Assembly: GCA_000014925.1 (NCBI GenBank)
Contig: CP000474.1
Location: 1,612,001 to 1,676,000, forward strand
DNA from: Paenarthrobacter aurescens TC1
GTDB taxonomy: Bacteria; Actinomycetota; Actinomycetes; Actinomycetales; Micrococcaceae
Direction: 5' to 3'
Length of the DNA: 64,000 bases
Below are positions 8,084 through 17,833 of this stretch, piece by piece (the stretch's first letter is position 1; each line of letters opens with the position of its first letter). The translations under genes were made by a program, and so were the position numbers. The notes below the pieces were generated by a model. That model ran no database searches, was not told the origin of the DNA, and worked only from the letters and a program-made list of their open reading frames with translations.

Positions 8084-9256
8084 TCACACCAGCGTGGTCT
8101 CCATGCCCAAGAACCGGCCGTAACGATCCGCCTCGGCCTCCAAGGCGTCTTGTTCTTCCGCCGTTGCCGGCCGGTTCATTCGGACATCGAGTTCGCAGGT
8201 CATGCCGGAGAAACTGTGGCGCCACCATCCGGCCAACCTGCCGTTCAGCAGGACCACGTGCATGGGTCCGTTGTCCTCGGGGAAGTATGGCGCCGTTCCA
8301 CCAAGGAAGTGCCGGGACTGTGAGTAGCCCATCACGTATTCGTCGTAGCACTGAATGAGGTCCAGGCGGGGGAGCCCGGGGTCCTCCGTCGCTGAAGGAT
8401 CGTCGCCGTTGAGAGCCTCCGCTTCCTCAGAGGCCAGATAGAACTCCAGACCATCGAAGTGAACGGTGCCCAGGCTCCCGGGGGAGATCTCCTCAGCCAC
8501 GCCGATCCCCCGCTTCACATCTTTCATGGTCAGCCCGGACCACACGGCACAGTCCTTGATCGTGGCGGGTCCCCGGCTGGTGAAGTACCGGAGTGCCAAC
8601 TGTCCAAGGGCCTGTTCGCGGGCTTGGGCAGTCAGCGGTGACAGAACCGAACCGGGAACGCGTTCCTCGAACAGGGCATATGTCTGTTTCAGGGCACCTC
8701 CGGCGGAGCGGACGGGGGAGCCGCTCACCAGTATCCGGCTGATTTCCGCGTGCATGAGGTGGTAGATGAACCCCAGGCCCTTTCCGGGGAAGCCTGCTTG
8801 TTCCAAGACTTCGGCGAGTTCCTCGCGCGTCTTGTGGGCTCCTCCGGCCACGGCAGCGGCCAGGATCCGGCCACTCTTTGCAGCAGCCCCCTCATCGATT
8901 CCCGTCTGACGGTACATGCCTTTGTTGCCCTGGTGGAGGCGATCTGCGGACAATCCCATCAGCCAGCCAAGATCGTCCCGATGCACAAAGTGCCAGGTGG
9001 GCCGGAGGATGTGGGTCCGCAGGATGACCCCGTCGGATACAGCCTGCTCAACGTCTGCGGCCGTGACCATCGGTGAAGTGCTGGCGGAGCTTCTCTGAGC
9101 AAGGGTCCATCTGGCATAGGGGAATTCTTGCGACTGCACGGCCAGGAGGTTCCGGACCACGTCCCCGGGATTTCCGGCAAAGGGGGCCCGCAACTGCTGC
9201 CTCCGTAGCCGTGTCCGCCTGATAGTCTCCGCGGACAGGGAGCTGTCACCCGGCAC
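8084..9256 (-). CDS. Winged-helix DNA-binding domain protein (HTH_42 / AlkZ-like)
   Basis: 390 residues of the HTH_42 superfamily, built from repeated winged helices. The segment LLAVQSQEFPYARWTL carries a Gln-x-Gln, the position of the catalytic motif of AlkZ/YcaQ-type DNA glycosylases, which unhook crosslinks or excise alkylated bases. WHFVHRDDLGWLM, RYFTSRGPATIKDCAVWSGL and the C-terminal YDEYVMGYSQSRHF are typical of the family. Many members are annotated only as DNA-binding, so glycosylase activity is inference. The gene stands alone, convergent with none of its neighbours. Confidence 0.75.
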   Translation of the reverse strand: MPGDSSLSAETIRRTRLRRQQLRAPFAGNPGDVVRNLLAVQSQEFPYARWTLAQRSSASTSPMVTAADVEQAVSDGVILRTHILRPTWHFVHRDDLGWLMGLSADRLHQGNKGMYRQTGIDEGAAAKSGRILAAAVAGGAHKTREELAEVLEQAGFPGKGLGFIYHLMHAEISRILVSGSPVRSAGGALKQTYALFEERVPGSVLSPLTAQAREQALGQLALRYFTSRGPATIKDCAVWSGLTMKDVKRGIGVAEEISPGSLGTVHFDGLEFYLASEEAEALNGDDPSATEDPGLPRLDLIQCYDEYVMGYSQSRHFLGGTAPYFPEDNGPMHVVLLNGRLAGWWRHSFSGMTCELDVRMNRPATAEEQDALEAEADRYGRFLGMETTLV

Positions 9257-9285
9257 GGCGGACCTCGCAGTGAAGAAGCGTCACG

Positions 9286-10128
9286 TCAGCTGCGCGGCAG
9301 CAGGGTGCCGGTAGAGCCGAAGACAGGTCCCGGCGTCGGACGCTTTGGCGTGATGCCGTCGCCTGAGGACCGGTGCCGAAGCCGCCGGATGACCCAGGGG
9401 ACAAAGTACTCACGAGCCCACACGAGGTCCGATGAGCGGGCTTCGCGCCATGTACGCGGCGGAAGGGCCTTGGGCATCAGGGGCTCGAGCGTGTGTTGGA
9501 CGTTCAGTGCCTCCAGGACCATCATGGCGATGGTGTGATGGCCCAGCGGCGAGAAGTGCAGGCGGTCCGCGTCCCACATCTGGGTATCAGCCAGCTGCCG
9601 CAGGGACCACATGTCGGCGATGATGGCGTCGTGGCGGGCGGCCACCGTACGGAGGTTTTCGTTGTAGATGGCAACTTTGCCGCGGATACGCCCCAAGACC
9701 GACGCGGCAGTATCCGGACCGTTGAAGAGCACCACGGTGGCGCCGCCGGAGCCCAGCTGCGCCACCGCGGCATCGAGCTTTTCGGCCAACAGATCGGGAT
9801 CGCCGCCGGGGCGGATGAGGTCGTTGCCGCCGGCCGAAATGGACACGAGGTCCGGCTGCAATTCCAGGCAGGGCGTCACCTGTTCATCGATGATTTGCTG
9901 CAGCAGCCTGCCACGGATAGCGAGGTTGGCATAGGCGAAGTCTTCCTGTCCGCGGCTCAGCTCCTCAGCGACCCGGTCAGCCCAACCTCGGTGACCACCC
10001 GGGTTCCGGGGCTCGGGGTCGCCGATGCCCTCCGTGAACGAGTCACCCAGTGCCACGTAACGGCTCCAAGGATGCTTTTGAACGGACTCGCCCGGCTTCA
10101 GTAAAGGATTGTTCTCACTCACGCTCAT
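9286..10128 (-). CDS. SGNH/GDSL-family hydrolase
   Basis: 280 residues. Block I GDSFTEG supplies the catalytic Ser, SAGGNDL the Asn of block III, and DRLHFSPLGHHTIA the Asp and His of block V. Blocks I, III and V are therefore intact, as expected for an esterase or lipase of this fold. No signal peptide is visible, so it is likely cytoplasmic. The ATG at 10128 (MSVSENN) follows GCAGGAT; a longer open frame upstream has no supporting site. It diverges from the carboxylesterase gene that starts 70 bases away, and the two may share regulation. Confidence 0.85.
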   Translation of the reverse strand: MSVSENNPLLKPGESVQKHPWSRYVALGDSFTEGIGDPEPRNPGGHRGWADRVAEELSRGQEDFAYANLAIRGRLLQQIIDEQVTPCLELQPDLVSISAGGNDLIRPGGDPDLLAEKLDAAVAQLGSGGATVVLFNGPDTAASVLGRIRGKVAIYNENLRTVAARHDAIIADMWSLRQLADTQMWDADRLHFSPLGHHTIAMMVLEALNVQHTLEPLMPKALPPRTWREARSSDLVWAREYFVPWVIRRLRHRSSGDGITPKRPTPGPVFGSTGTLLPRS

Positions 10129-10198
10129 ATCCTGCACCGTGACGGCGACCCTACGCCACCGTAGGTTGTTACTTGTGGGTAACTGCAAGAATGGACCC

Positions 10199-10849
10199 AT
10201 GACTGAAGCACCCACATTTCCCGCCCCCGTAGTCCTGTGGTCCCACGATGAAGCCGAGCGTGCAGGCAAGCCGCTCCTGGTCCTGCTTCACGGCTATGGA
10301 TCCAACGAGGACGATCTCTTCAGCCTGGCCGGATTGCTGCCCGACGGCTTTGTTGTCGCCGCCCTTCGCGCACCGATGCCCATGGGGCCGGGCTTCACCT
10401 GGTTCCCTCTCACGGCGTCCATCGACTATTCGCTGGAAGCCGTGAAGCACGCAGCCGAGTATGCGCTCGAATGGCTGGACACGGTCAAAGCAAACCACTC
10501 GTCAGTGACATTGCTCGGTTTCTCCATGGGCATGGCGATGGCTACCACCATGCTCCGCTACCGACCCGCGGACTTCGCCGCCGTCGTCGGGCTTTCAGGC
10601 TTTGTGATCGACGCCGGTGCTGACGCCGCCTTCCGGGACGATGAACTGGACGGATCGTTGCCGATGTTCTGGGGCCGTGACCAGCAGGATCCCGTCATCA
10701 CCCAGGACAAGATCGAATACACCATGGGATGGGTCCGCAAGCACGTTGACCTCACCAAAGTGCTCTACACGGGGATGTGGCACGGCATTAACCAGCAGGA
10801 GATCGGACACGTGGGCGAGTTCCTCACCCACAAAGTCCTGACTGACTAG
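10199..10849 (+). CDS. Alpha/beta-hydrolase, phospholipase/carboxylesterase family
   Basis: 216 residues, the size of the small Abhydrolase_2 esterases. HGYGSNEDD forms the oxyanion region, GFSMGMAMA is the nucleophile elbow, and MWHGINQQEI carries the catalytic His. Substrate unknown; relatives cleave short-chain esters or lysophospholipids. The ATG at 10199 gives MTEAPTFPAPVV; the frame is open further upstream across the divergent promoter, which is unlikely to be translated. Its end overlaps the end of the convergent S4-domain gene by four bases. Confidence 0.85.
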   Translation: MTEAPTFPAPVVLWSHDEAERAGKPLLVLLHGYGSNEDDLFSLAGLLPDGFVVAALRAPMPMGPGFTWFPLTASIDYSLEAVKHAAEYALEWLDTVKANHSSVTLLGFSMGMAMATTMLRYRPADFAAVVGLSGFVIDAGADAAFRDDELDGSLPMFWGRDQQDPVITQDKIEYTMGWVRKHVDLTKVLYTGMWHGINQQEIGHVGEFLTHKVLTD

Positions 10850-11073
10850 GCTCTGGTGATCCGGACCGTCTGGCCGTTGACGGTTACGGTATCGCCGACG
10901 TGGAGTTGGCGGCCTCGGCGGTCGTCAATTTCGTTGTTGACTTTGACCAAGCCGTTCTTGATGAGCTCCGTGGCTTCAACGCCGTCCTCCACCAAGTTGG
11001 CGAGCTTCAGCAGCTGGCCCAGGCGGATCATGTCGTCGCGGATGGGGATCTCTTCAATTTCGGGGTTGCTCAT
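10846..11073 (-). CDS. S4-domain RNA-binding protein (YbcJ-like)
   Basis: 75 residues, essentially one S4 domain: IRLGQLLKLANLVEDGVEATELI, then GLVKVNNEIDDRRGRQLHVGDTV, ending VRITRA. Small stand-alone S4 proteins of this type bind structured RNA, probably rRNA or tRNA, with undefined roles. The start MSNPEIEEIP is chosen over a 22-codon extension rich in His and Cys that looks non-coding. Tail-to-tail overlap with the esterase gene. Confidence 0.85.
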   Translation of the reverse strand: MSNPEIEEIPIRDDMIRLGQLLKLANLVEDGVEATELIKNGLVKVNNEIDDRRGRQLHVGDTVTVNGQTVRITRA

Positions 11074-11096
11074 ACAGCAATGATGCCTGAAGTAGT

Positions 11097-12104
11097 GTGG
11101 TGACGGTGCCGCAGTCTCCTCCCCGTCCCGCCCTTCCACTGGTCATTGGCCTTCCTATTGCAGTAGCAACCGGCTTGGTCATCCCGCTTCAAGGGAGGAT
11201 CAATGGGGCCCTCGGGGCCAAACTGGACGACGGAATCGCCGCGGCTGTGGTGAGCTTCACCACAGGACTCCTGCTCATCAGCGCTATTTCCTTTGCCACT
11301 CCCCGGGGTAGGGCCGGGCTCCGGCGCATCATTCCCGCTGTCCGGAACCGCAGCTTTCCCAGGTTCTATGTCATGGCCGGCGCCATCGGTGCGTTGTTCG
11401 TCTTTGCCCAGTCGTTCACGGTTGCCCTGCTGGGTGTCGCGTTGTTCACAGTCGCGGCCGTAACGGGCCAAACGTTGAGCGGACTGCTCGTGGACCGGAT
11501 GGGCATCGGTCCGGGAGGAAAACGCGCTATCACCGGTGTCCGGGTCCTCGGCAGTGTCCTGACCGTTGCCGCGGTGGCTTGGGCTGTTTCGCCACGGTTT
11601 GGCGGCGACGCCGACATCGCATCGCTCGTGCTGCCGGTTCTCCTGCCGCTGGCTGCCGGCTTCTTCATGAGCTTCCAGCAGGCCATGAACGGAACCGCCA
11701 CAGTCCATTACGGGACGCCCATCGCAGCCACCCTGGTCAACTTCATTGCCGGGTCAGCCATTCTGTGGATTGCGTGGATGATCAAGCTGGCTGTGGCCGG
11801 GCCGGGAAACCCGCTTCCCGGCGAGTGGTGGTACTACCTTGGCGGTCCCATGGGCTGCCTGTTCATCGGCTTGGCAGCACTGCTGGTCCGTAGCCTTGGC
11901 GTCCTGATCACCGGTTTGGGCATGATTGTCGGGCAGCTGGTGGGATCGTTGGTGCTCGACGTCGTGATCCCCAGTCCCGGCGCGGTGGTCGCCTTGCCCA
12001 CGGTCCTGGGTACCGTCCTGACGCTCGCCGCGATCGTCGTGGCCACGTTGCCGTGGCCCAAGAGCCTTCGCACGGAGAGGTGCGGCCAAAGGCCGGTAGG
12101 CTAG
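11097..12104 (+). CDS. DMT-family transporter, YdcZ (DUF606) type
   Basis: 335 residues with about ten membrane helices in two homologous halves. The first half opens PLVIGLPIAVATGLVIPLQGRINGAL and the second LLPLAAGFFMSFQQAMNGTATVHYGTP; both carry the Gln-x2/3-Asn-Gly signature of DUF606. Substrate unknown. The GTG at 11097 lacks a strong ribosome site, and a second GTG in frame one codon later is equally possible. It diverges from the S4 gene with only 23 bases between starts. Confidence 0.8.
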   Translation: MVTVPQSPPRPALPLVIGLPIAVATGLVIPLQGRINGALGAKLDDGIAAAVVSFTTGLLLISAISFATPRGRAGLRRIIPAVRNRSFPRFYVMAGAIGALFVFAQSFTVALLGVALFTVAAVTGQTLSGLLVDRMGIGPGGKRAITGVRVLGSVLTVAAVAWAVSPRFGGDADIASLVLPVLLPLAAGFFMSFQQAMNGTATVHYGTPIAATLVNFIAGSAILWIAWMIKLAVAGPGNPLPGEWWYYLGGPMGCLFIGLAALLVRSLGVLITGLGMIVGQLVGSLVLDVVIPSPGAVVALPTVLGTVLTLAAIVVATLPWPKSLRTERCGQRPVG

Positions 12105-12252
12105 GAGACGCAGTGCCCTGCAGTACTTTTTCCAGTAGTCTCAAGTACTTTGCAGTAAATTTCCCCCAGCACCCCGCCGGACAACCTCGTCCGGGTCCGG
12201 GGCAACCACCGCGGACCGCACCCAGCGGCCCTGTAGAACAAATGGAGTACCC

Positions 12253-13638
12253 ATGGCAGCAAAATCCGTCCTTGACCAGGTCATTTCCCTCTCCAAGCGG
12301 AGGGGCTTTGTCTTCCAGGCCGGTGAAATCTATGGTGGCTCCCGTTCTGCGTGGGACTACGGTCCCCTCGGTGCGGAGCTGAAGGAGAACATCAAGCGCC
12401 AGTGGTGGCAGAGCATGGTCCGCGGCCGCGAAGACGTTGTAGGCCTGGATTCCTCCGTGATCCTTCCCCGCCAGGTATGGGAAGCATCCGGCCACGTAGA
12501 AGTCTTCTCCGACCCCCTGGTTGAATGCCTTTCCTGCCACAAGCGATACCGCGCCGACCACCTCGAGGAAGAGTACGAGGAAAAGAAGGGCCGCCCGCCA
12601 GAAAACGGCCTGAAGGACATCGCCTGCGCAAACTGCGGCACCCGTGGCGCATGGACCGAGCCGCAGGAATTCTCCGGTCTCCTGAAGACCTTCCTCGGCC
12701 CCGTGGCCAATGACGAAGGCATGCACTACCTGCGCCCCGAAACGGCACAGGGCATCTTTGTGAACTTCAACAACGTGCTCACCACGTCGCGGAAGAAGCC
12801 CCCGTTCGGCATCGGCCAGATCGGTAAGTCCTTCCGCAACGAGATCACCCCGGGTAACTTCATTTTCCGTACCCGCGAATTCGAGCAGATGGAGATGGAG
12901 TTCTTCGTCGAGCCCGGCACGGACGAAGAGTGGCACCAGTACTGGATGAAGGAACGCATGTCTTGGTACACGGACCTTGGCATCCGCGAAGACAACCTGC
13001 GCTTCTTTGAGCACCCCCTGGAGAAGCTGAGCCACTACTCCAAGGGCACCACGGACATTGAGTACCGCTTCGGTTTCCAAGGCTCCGAGTGGGGCGAGCT
13101 CGAGGGCATCGCCAACCGCACGGACTTTGACCTCTCCACGCACGCCAAGGCCTCCGGCACGGATCTGAGCTACTTCAACCAAGCCACCAACGAGCGCTAC
13201 ACGCCGTTCGTCATCGAGCCCGCCGCAGGCCTGACCCGCTCCTTCATGGCGTTCCTGATTGACGCTTATACCGAGGACGAGGCACCCAACGCCAAGGGCG
13301 GCGTCGATGTCCGCACTGTGCTGAAGCTGGATCCGCGCTTGGCCCCGGTCAAGGCCGCCGTCCTGCCGCTGAGCCGCAACGAGGACCTGTCCCCGAAGGC
13401 AAAAGCGCTGGGAGCCCAGCTGCGAAAGAACTGGAACATCGACTTCGACGACGCCGGCGCCATCGGCCGCCGCTACCGTCGCCAGGACGAGATCGGTACT
13501 CCGTTCTGCATCACCGTGGACTTCGACACCCTGGAAGACCAAGCCGTCACCATTCGTGAGCGCGACACCATGAGCCAGGAACGCGTGTCCTTGGACAAGG
13601 TTGAGGGCTACCTGGCCGCACGCCTGATCGGCGCCTAG
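12253..13638 (+). CDS. glyS: Glycine--tRNA ligase (alpha2 type)
   Basis: Class II aminoacyl-tRNA synthetase that charges tRNA-Gly. 461 residues, the single-chain dimeric form found in actinobacteria rather than the alpha2beta2 enzyme. Features seen are [17 protein letters not shown] (motif 1 region), a [12 protein letters not shown]...CANCGTRG zinc-binding insertion, the motif 2 segment [23 protein letters not shown], and motif 3 with [10 protein letters not shown]. The C-terminal anticodon-binding domain begins near [15 protein letters not shown] precedes the ATG. The 148-base leader holds no clear regulatory RNA that I can identify. Confidence 0.96.
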   Translation: MAAKSVLDQVISLSKRRGFVFQAGEIYGGSRSAWDYGPLGAELKENIKRQWWQSMVRGREDVVGLDSSVILPRQVWEASGHVEVFSDPLVECLSCHKRYRADHLEEEYEEKKGRPPENGLKDIACANCGTRGAWTEPQEFSGLLKTFLGPVANDEGMHYLRPETAQGIFVNFNNVLTTSRKKPPFGIGQIGKSFRNEITPGNFIFRTREFEQMEMEFFVEPGTDEEWHQYWMKERMSWYTDLGIREDNLRFFEHPLEKLSHYSKGTTDIEYRFGFQGSEWGELEGIANRTDFDLSTHAKASGTDLSYFNQATNERYTPFVIEPAAGLTRSFMAFLIDAYTEDEAPNAKGGVDVRTVLKLDPRLAPVKAAVLPLSRNEDLSPKAKALGAQLRKNWNIDFDDAGAIGRRYRRQDEIGTPFCITVDFDTLEDQAVTIRERDTMSQERVSLDKVEGYLAARLIGA

Positions 13639-13640
13639 CG

Positions 13641-14603
13641 GTGGCTTTGGAATATCGCGAATGGAAGGAGGGCGACGACCTCGCCCTCCTGGAAATCTGG
13701 GGCGGCCCGGAGACCCTTCCCGCTGAGCAGTTCCGTGCAGCTCTGGCGCCCTCCAGCAATCAACCATGGCGCCGCTGCATCGTGGCCGAGGACGTGGTGG
13801 ACGGAGTACGTATTCCCGTCGCCGCAGGCGTCGTCCACGAAGCATCACTGCACCCCGAACGACTCTGGGCGTATATCGAGGTTGCCAAGGACCACCGCCG
13901 TGAAGGCGTGGGCGCCACCCTGCTGACCATGCTTCGCCGGGAAGCCGGGAACTCGCCGTCGGGCGTTTCCAAGCTGCGCAGCAAGGTAGATCCGGATACC
14001 GCGGGCGCGGCATTTGCTGCGGCCGCCGGACTGGCACCCATCCAGCGCTCTCAGTTGGTGGTTGTGGATCCTGAACCGCTGTCGCTTCCGCGCTTCGGCG
14101 ACGGTTCCGAGGAAGCTGCTTCCGAGCGCGTGGAGGACCTGGCTACGGGTTCAGTGGAGTTGAGCGATGTGGTGGGTAAGTACTACTCGCACGTCCACCA
14201 CTGGGACAGCCCGGGGGAGCTCAGCATCGCCACGGTTCAGCGCTTGTTCCTGCATGACCTGACCGGTGCCCACGGGGCAATCGTCCTGCGTGCGCCCAAG
14301 GCCAGTGCTTTCGGCCAAGGCGTTCCGGCGAGCCGCAAGGGCAAAATCCAGGCATTTGCCATCAGCTATGCCCAGGGCAACTCCGATGAGCCTTCGGATG
14401 TCTTCCTGGGGCACGATCCCGAGCTGTCCGCCGAGGACGCAGCGGCCGCGGTCCGGGACCTGCTGGCACTCATTGCCTACCAGCACCCGGTCCTGCTGGA
14501 AGTTGACGAGTCCATGACGGCGCTGCGCTCAGTTCTAAAGCCGGTGCTGGAATCCGGCAAGGCCCACGTGCGGGGTGCAGACACCCTGATCGTCAGCGAC
14601 TGA
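13641..14603 (+). CDS. GNAT-family N-acetyltransferase, two-domain
   Basis: 320 residues, GTG start two bases after the glyS stop, so the two are almost certainly cotranscribed. The first half has a recognisable acetyl-CoA binding segment (YIEVAKDHRREGVGATLLTML, the Q/R-x2-G-x-G/A motif). The second half (from about residue 160) keeps the size of a second GNAT domain but no clear CoA motif, so it is probably a degenerate partner fold. Substrate unknown. A strong terminator follows. Confidence 0.8.
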   Translation: MALEYREWKEGDDLALLEIWGGPETLPAEQFRAALAPSSNQPWRRCIVAEDVVDGVRIPVAAGVVHEASLHPERLWAYIEVAKDHRREGVGATLLTMLRREAGNSPSGVSKLRSKVDPDTAGAAFAAAAGLAPIQRSQLVVVDPEPLSLPRFGDGSEEAASERVEDLATGSVELSDVVGKYYSHVHHWDSPGELSIATVQRLFLHDLTGAHGAIVLRAPKASAFGQGVPASRKGKIQAFAISYAQGNSDEPSDVFLGHDPELSAEDAAAAVRDLLALIAYQHPVLLEVDESMTALRSVLKPVLESGKAHVRGADTLIVSD

Positions 14604-14621
14604 TCGCGGTTCCCGCACGTC

Positions 14622-14664
14622 AGGATCCCACGCTGCCCGTAACGTTCGGACGGCGTGGGATCCT
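14622..14664 (+). terminator. Terminator of the glyS-GNAT unit
   Basis: Perfect 12-base inverted repeat AGGATCCCACGC / GCGTGGGATCCT with a 19-base loop, starting 19 bases after the GNAT stop and followed by TGCGTTTAA. Confidence 0.7.
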
Positions 14665-14701
14665 GCGTTTAATCCCTCCGATGTCAGCCAAATAAAAATG
14701 A

Positions 14702-14730
14702 TTGACGTGGCACACCGGCAGGAGTAGGCC
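14702..14730 (+). promoter_or_regulatory. Putative promoter of the FAD oxidase gene
   Basis: TTGACG and TAGGCC are separated by 17 bases, 85 bases before the ATG. The -35 is good and the -10 is weak. Confidence 0.4.
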
Positions 14731-14814
14731 TATCGACGTAAACCCACGCCGTCACTGCTGGAGGGAGCGGCGGGGAACAATCCGGTCTCACTTCTGAATC
14801 GGTGGTAAATCAAA

Positions 14815-16187
14815 ATGAACCAAAGAGCCCTCGATGGGCTGCGGGAGCAATTGCACGGGCCACTCATCACTCCCGAAGACCCTGACTATGACGCTGCCCG
14901 TGCCGTCTTCAATGCCATGGTGGACAAGCGTCCTGCGGGAATCGTCCGCGTGGCCCAGGTGTCGGACGTCATCGCCGGTGTGAACTTCGCCCGCGAGAAC
15001 TCCATGCCCTGGCTATCAGGGGTGGCGGACACAGTGCCCCTGGCTTCGGAACGTGGGACGACGCCTTGGTGTTGGACTTCGTCAATCGCAACGGTGTGCG
15101 CGTGGATCCGGAAGCACGAACGGCACGAGCCGAGGCAGGCACCACGTGGGCGGACTTCAACCATGCTACGCACGCCTTCGGACTCGCGACCACAGGCGGA
15201 ATCGTCGGTTCCACCGGTGTTGCCGGCCTGACGCTGGGTGGCGGAATCGGTTACCTGACCCGAAAGTACGGACTGTCGTGCGACAACCTTGTCTCGGCCG
15301 ACGTCGTCACGGCTGACGGCAATTTCCTTATTGCCAGCAAGGAACGTAACGAGGACCTGTTCTGGGCGATCCGCGGCGGAGGTGGAAACTTCGGGGTAGT
15401 GACTTCCTTGGAATTCCAACTCCATCCAGTGGACACGGTCTACGCAGGCATCATCATCTACGGCGCTGAGAACATCCCCACAGTTGCCCGGTTCTACCGT
15501 GACTACATTGCCTCCGCGCCCGAGGAGTTCGGTGCTTTCCTGGGCTTCCACCAAGGACCGCCCGTACCTTTCCTGCCTGAGGAATGGCATGGGAAATCCG
15601 TGTGCGTCGTGGTGGGAATGTGGACGGGCGACCTGGCTGAGGGGCAGGCGCGCTGGCAACCGTTCCTGGATGCCGCGCCTGTTGCGGGATCCATGGTGGG
15701 GCCCATGCCCTATCCGGCCCTTAATGTGGCCTTCGACGGACTGAACCAGAAAGGCATGCAGGGCTATTGGAAGGCCAACTTCCTGCGTGAGCTCAATGAC
15801 GGCGCAATCGGTGCCCACGCCGAGTTCGGCGCGACCGTCACCAGTGTTAACACCGCGGTGCATGTTTATCCCATCGACGGAGCGGTGTCCCGCGTAGCTG
15901 TCCAGGACACTGCCTTCGCCCACCGCGACATGAAGTTCTCCCCGGTCATCGCAACCCAGTGGCCCGATCCTGCAGACAACGAAGCAAACATTGCCTGGGC
16001 ACGCGGGTATGCCGCGGCTCTGGCCCCGCACTCGGAGGCCGGCGGCTACATCAACTTCATGGACTCGGAGGACCAGAACCGCGTAGCCGATAACTACGGT
16101 CCCAACTGGGAATGGCTGGTTGCGATCAAAGCCAAATACGATCCCGGAAACCTTTTCCGCGTCAACCAGAACATCGCACCCGCCTAG
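14815..16187 (+). pseudogene. FAD-linked oxidase (berberine-bridge type), frameshifted
   Basis: The N-terminal frame from the ATG at 14815 reads ITPEDPDYDAARAVFNAMVDKRP...NFARENSMP and then goes out of frame at about 15009. The other frame continues from there as LAIRGGGHSAPGFGTWDDALVLDFV and runs to 16187, ending in a BBE-type tail (AKYDPGNLFRVNQNIAP). Restoring one C in the run ATGCCC-CTGG joins the halves into about 457 residues, the full family length. Both flavin-linking residues are present in the joined protein: the His of RGGGH and the Cys of GLSCDNLVSA. Read as it stands, the product stops at 15231 without its FAD domain. It is either a true pseudogene or a base missing from the assembly; nothing resembles a programmed slip site. 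Confidence 0.8.
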
Positions 16188-16241
16188 GGCAAAGCACGCC
16201 TGCGGTCCCGCGTAGGGTTAAGGCATGAGGTTTTGCTGCTG

Positions 16242-17720
16242 ATGGGCCACGGTCACTCCCACGGTCATTCTGAAGATTCCGAGCCAACCCCGCAGGCTCT
16301 CGCGTCGCGGAAGAGGGCCAACTGGATTTTGGCGGCCATCCTTGTTCCGCTGGGCGTTCTGACGCTCGTGGCCATGATGGTCATGTGGCCCTCGGGCAGC
16401 CGGGAGGGAATCTCGTTCTCGAGCCCCTACCAGGCTGCCCCCGGGGTGACCTTCGACACTGGCAGGATTCAGAGCGTGGTGGTGGAAAGCTGCACGCAGA
16501 CGGGCCAAAGCAACACCGGCCAGCCCAACAGCGGACAAACGGACACACAGTCCGGGGGGTCCCAATGCACCTTCGCCTTTACGGAGCCTGATAAGGGCGG
16601 GGACGTGGTCAAGGTGGTCATCAACCCTGATGTTGCCATGTCCCACGGCGTGGACGTGGGGGACTCCATCCGGTACCTCAACCTTTCAGGGGTCCAAGGT
16701 GCGAACTCCGGAAGCGGCGCCCCTGCCTATGTTTTCGTGGATTTCGTCCGCAGCATTCCCATCGCGCTCCTGGCCGTCTTGTACGCAGCCGTTGTCATCG
16801 CGGTTGCCCGTTGGCGCGGCTTCCGCGCACTCCTGGGCCTGGTGGGTGCCTACTTCGTCCTGGTCAGCTTCATCCTGCCGGGTTTGGTGGAGGGTAAGCC
16901 GCCGCTTCTGCTTGCGTTGGTGGGTTCCACGGTGATCATGATCGGGGTCCTGTATTTCGCGCATGGATTCTCGGCGCGAACGTCCACGGCCTTGCTGGGC
17001 ACCATTTTCGGGCTCAGCATCACGGCGTTGCTGGCGGCCTGGGCTACGGATGCGGCCAATCTGGCCGGCGTTGGGAACCACGACGCCTCAACGCTGGTGA
17101 ACATGTCACCCCAGATCTCCATCTCCGGGATCATCCTCTGCGGCCTCATCATCTCAGGCTTGGGCGTGCTCAATGACGTGACCATCACGCAGTCCTCCGC
17201 GGTGTGGGAACTCTACGAACTCGCCCCCAACACCAGTGCCCGCAAGCTGTTCTCCTCGGCCATGAGGATCGGCCGGGACCACATCGCGTCCACGGTCTAC
17301 ACCATCGCTTTCGCCTATGCAGGCGCCGCCCTTCCGATCCTCATCATCGTGATGCTTTATGACCGGCCGCTCGATGAAGCACTCACCAGCGCGGAATTGT
17401 CCGAGGAAGTCATCCGCACGTTGGTGGGTTCCATCGGCCTCGTCCTTGCCATCCCGGTCACGACGCTTATCGCCGTCCTGGTGGTCAAAGCCACCGGCAT
17501 GAAGCGCCTCGCCGCCGCTGGCGGGCCGACCGTAACTGCTGACGAGCTTAACGACACCGGTTCGCTGGCAGCGGCCGCCGCCGTCGTGGGTTCCGGTTCG
17601 AAGGACGCGTACGACGCCGATACGCGCCTTGACGCTCCCGGCAAACCGGCACGCCCGGGTAGCCGACGCGCCCAGCGGGAAGCGGAGCGCCGCGGCGGAA
17701 GCACCGACAAGGCCACCTGA
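16242..17720 (+). CDS. YibE/F-family membrane protein
   Basis: About 492 residues. The N-terminus is a His-rich tail (MGHGHSHGHSEDSEP), possibly metal-binding, then one membrane helix, an external domain with a short Gly/Ser/Gln/Thr-rich stretch (about residues 85-110), and seven or more helices typical of YibE/F (from FVRSIPIALLAVLYAAVVIAVARWR onward). The motif GLGVLNDVTITQSSAVWEL is characteristic. The C-terminal 60 residues are cytoplasmic and basic. Function unknown; transport has been suggested for the family. A TTG three codons upstream is an alternative start. The external domain has two Cys that could form a disulfide. Confidence 0.85.
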   Translation: MGHGHSHGHSEDSEPTPQALASRKRANWILAAILVPLGVLTLVAMMVMWPSGSREGISFSSPYQAAPGVTFDTGRIQSVVVESCTQTGQSNTGQPNSGQTDTQSGGSQCTFAFTEPDKGGDVVKVVINPDVAMSHGVDVGDSIRYLNLSGVQGANSGSGAPAYVFVDFVRSIPIALLAVLYAAVVIAVARWRGFRALLGLVGAYFVLVSFILPGLVEGKPPLLLALVGSTVIMIGVLYFAHGFSARTSTALLGTIFGLSITALLAAWATDAANLAGVGNHDASTLVNMSPQISISGIILCGLIISGLGVLNDVTITQSSAVWELYELAPNTSARKLFSSAMRIGRDHIASTVYTIAFAYAGAALPILIIVMLYDRPLDEALTSAELSEEVIRTLVGSIGLVLAIPVTTLIAVLVVKATGMKRLAAAGGPTVTADELNDTGSLAAAAAVVGSGSKDAYDADTRLDAPGKPARPGSRRAQREAERRGGSTDKAT

Positions 17721-17833
17721 CGCCGGGTCCGGATCTTGTCCGCAGGGCCCGCCCGAGTACGGTGTGCTGGGCAAACAACACCGGGTTTCGGCCAAAAGGG
17801 GGCCGATTTGTGCGGATTTGTAACAATGGATGG

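Noticed and set aside
11908..14037. A 709-codon open frame antisense to glyS and neighbours
   Set aside because: It is a mirror frame of well-conserved glyS and GNAT genes, with Arg/Gly-rich composition and no recognisable domain.
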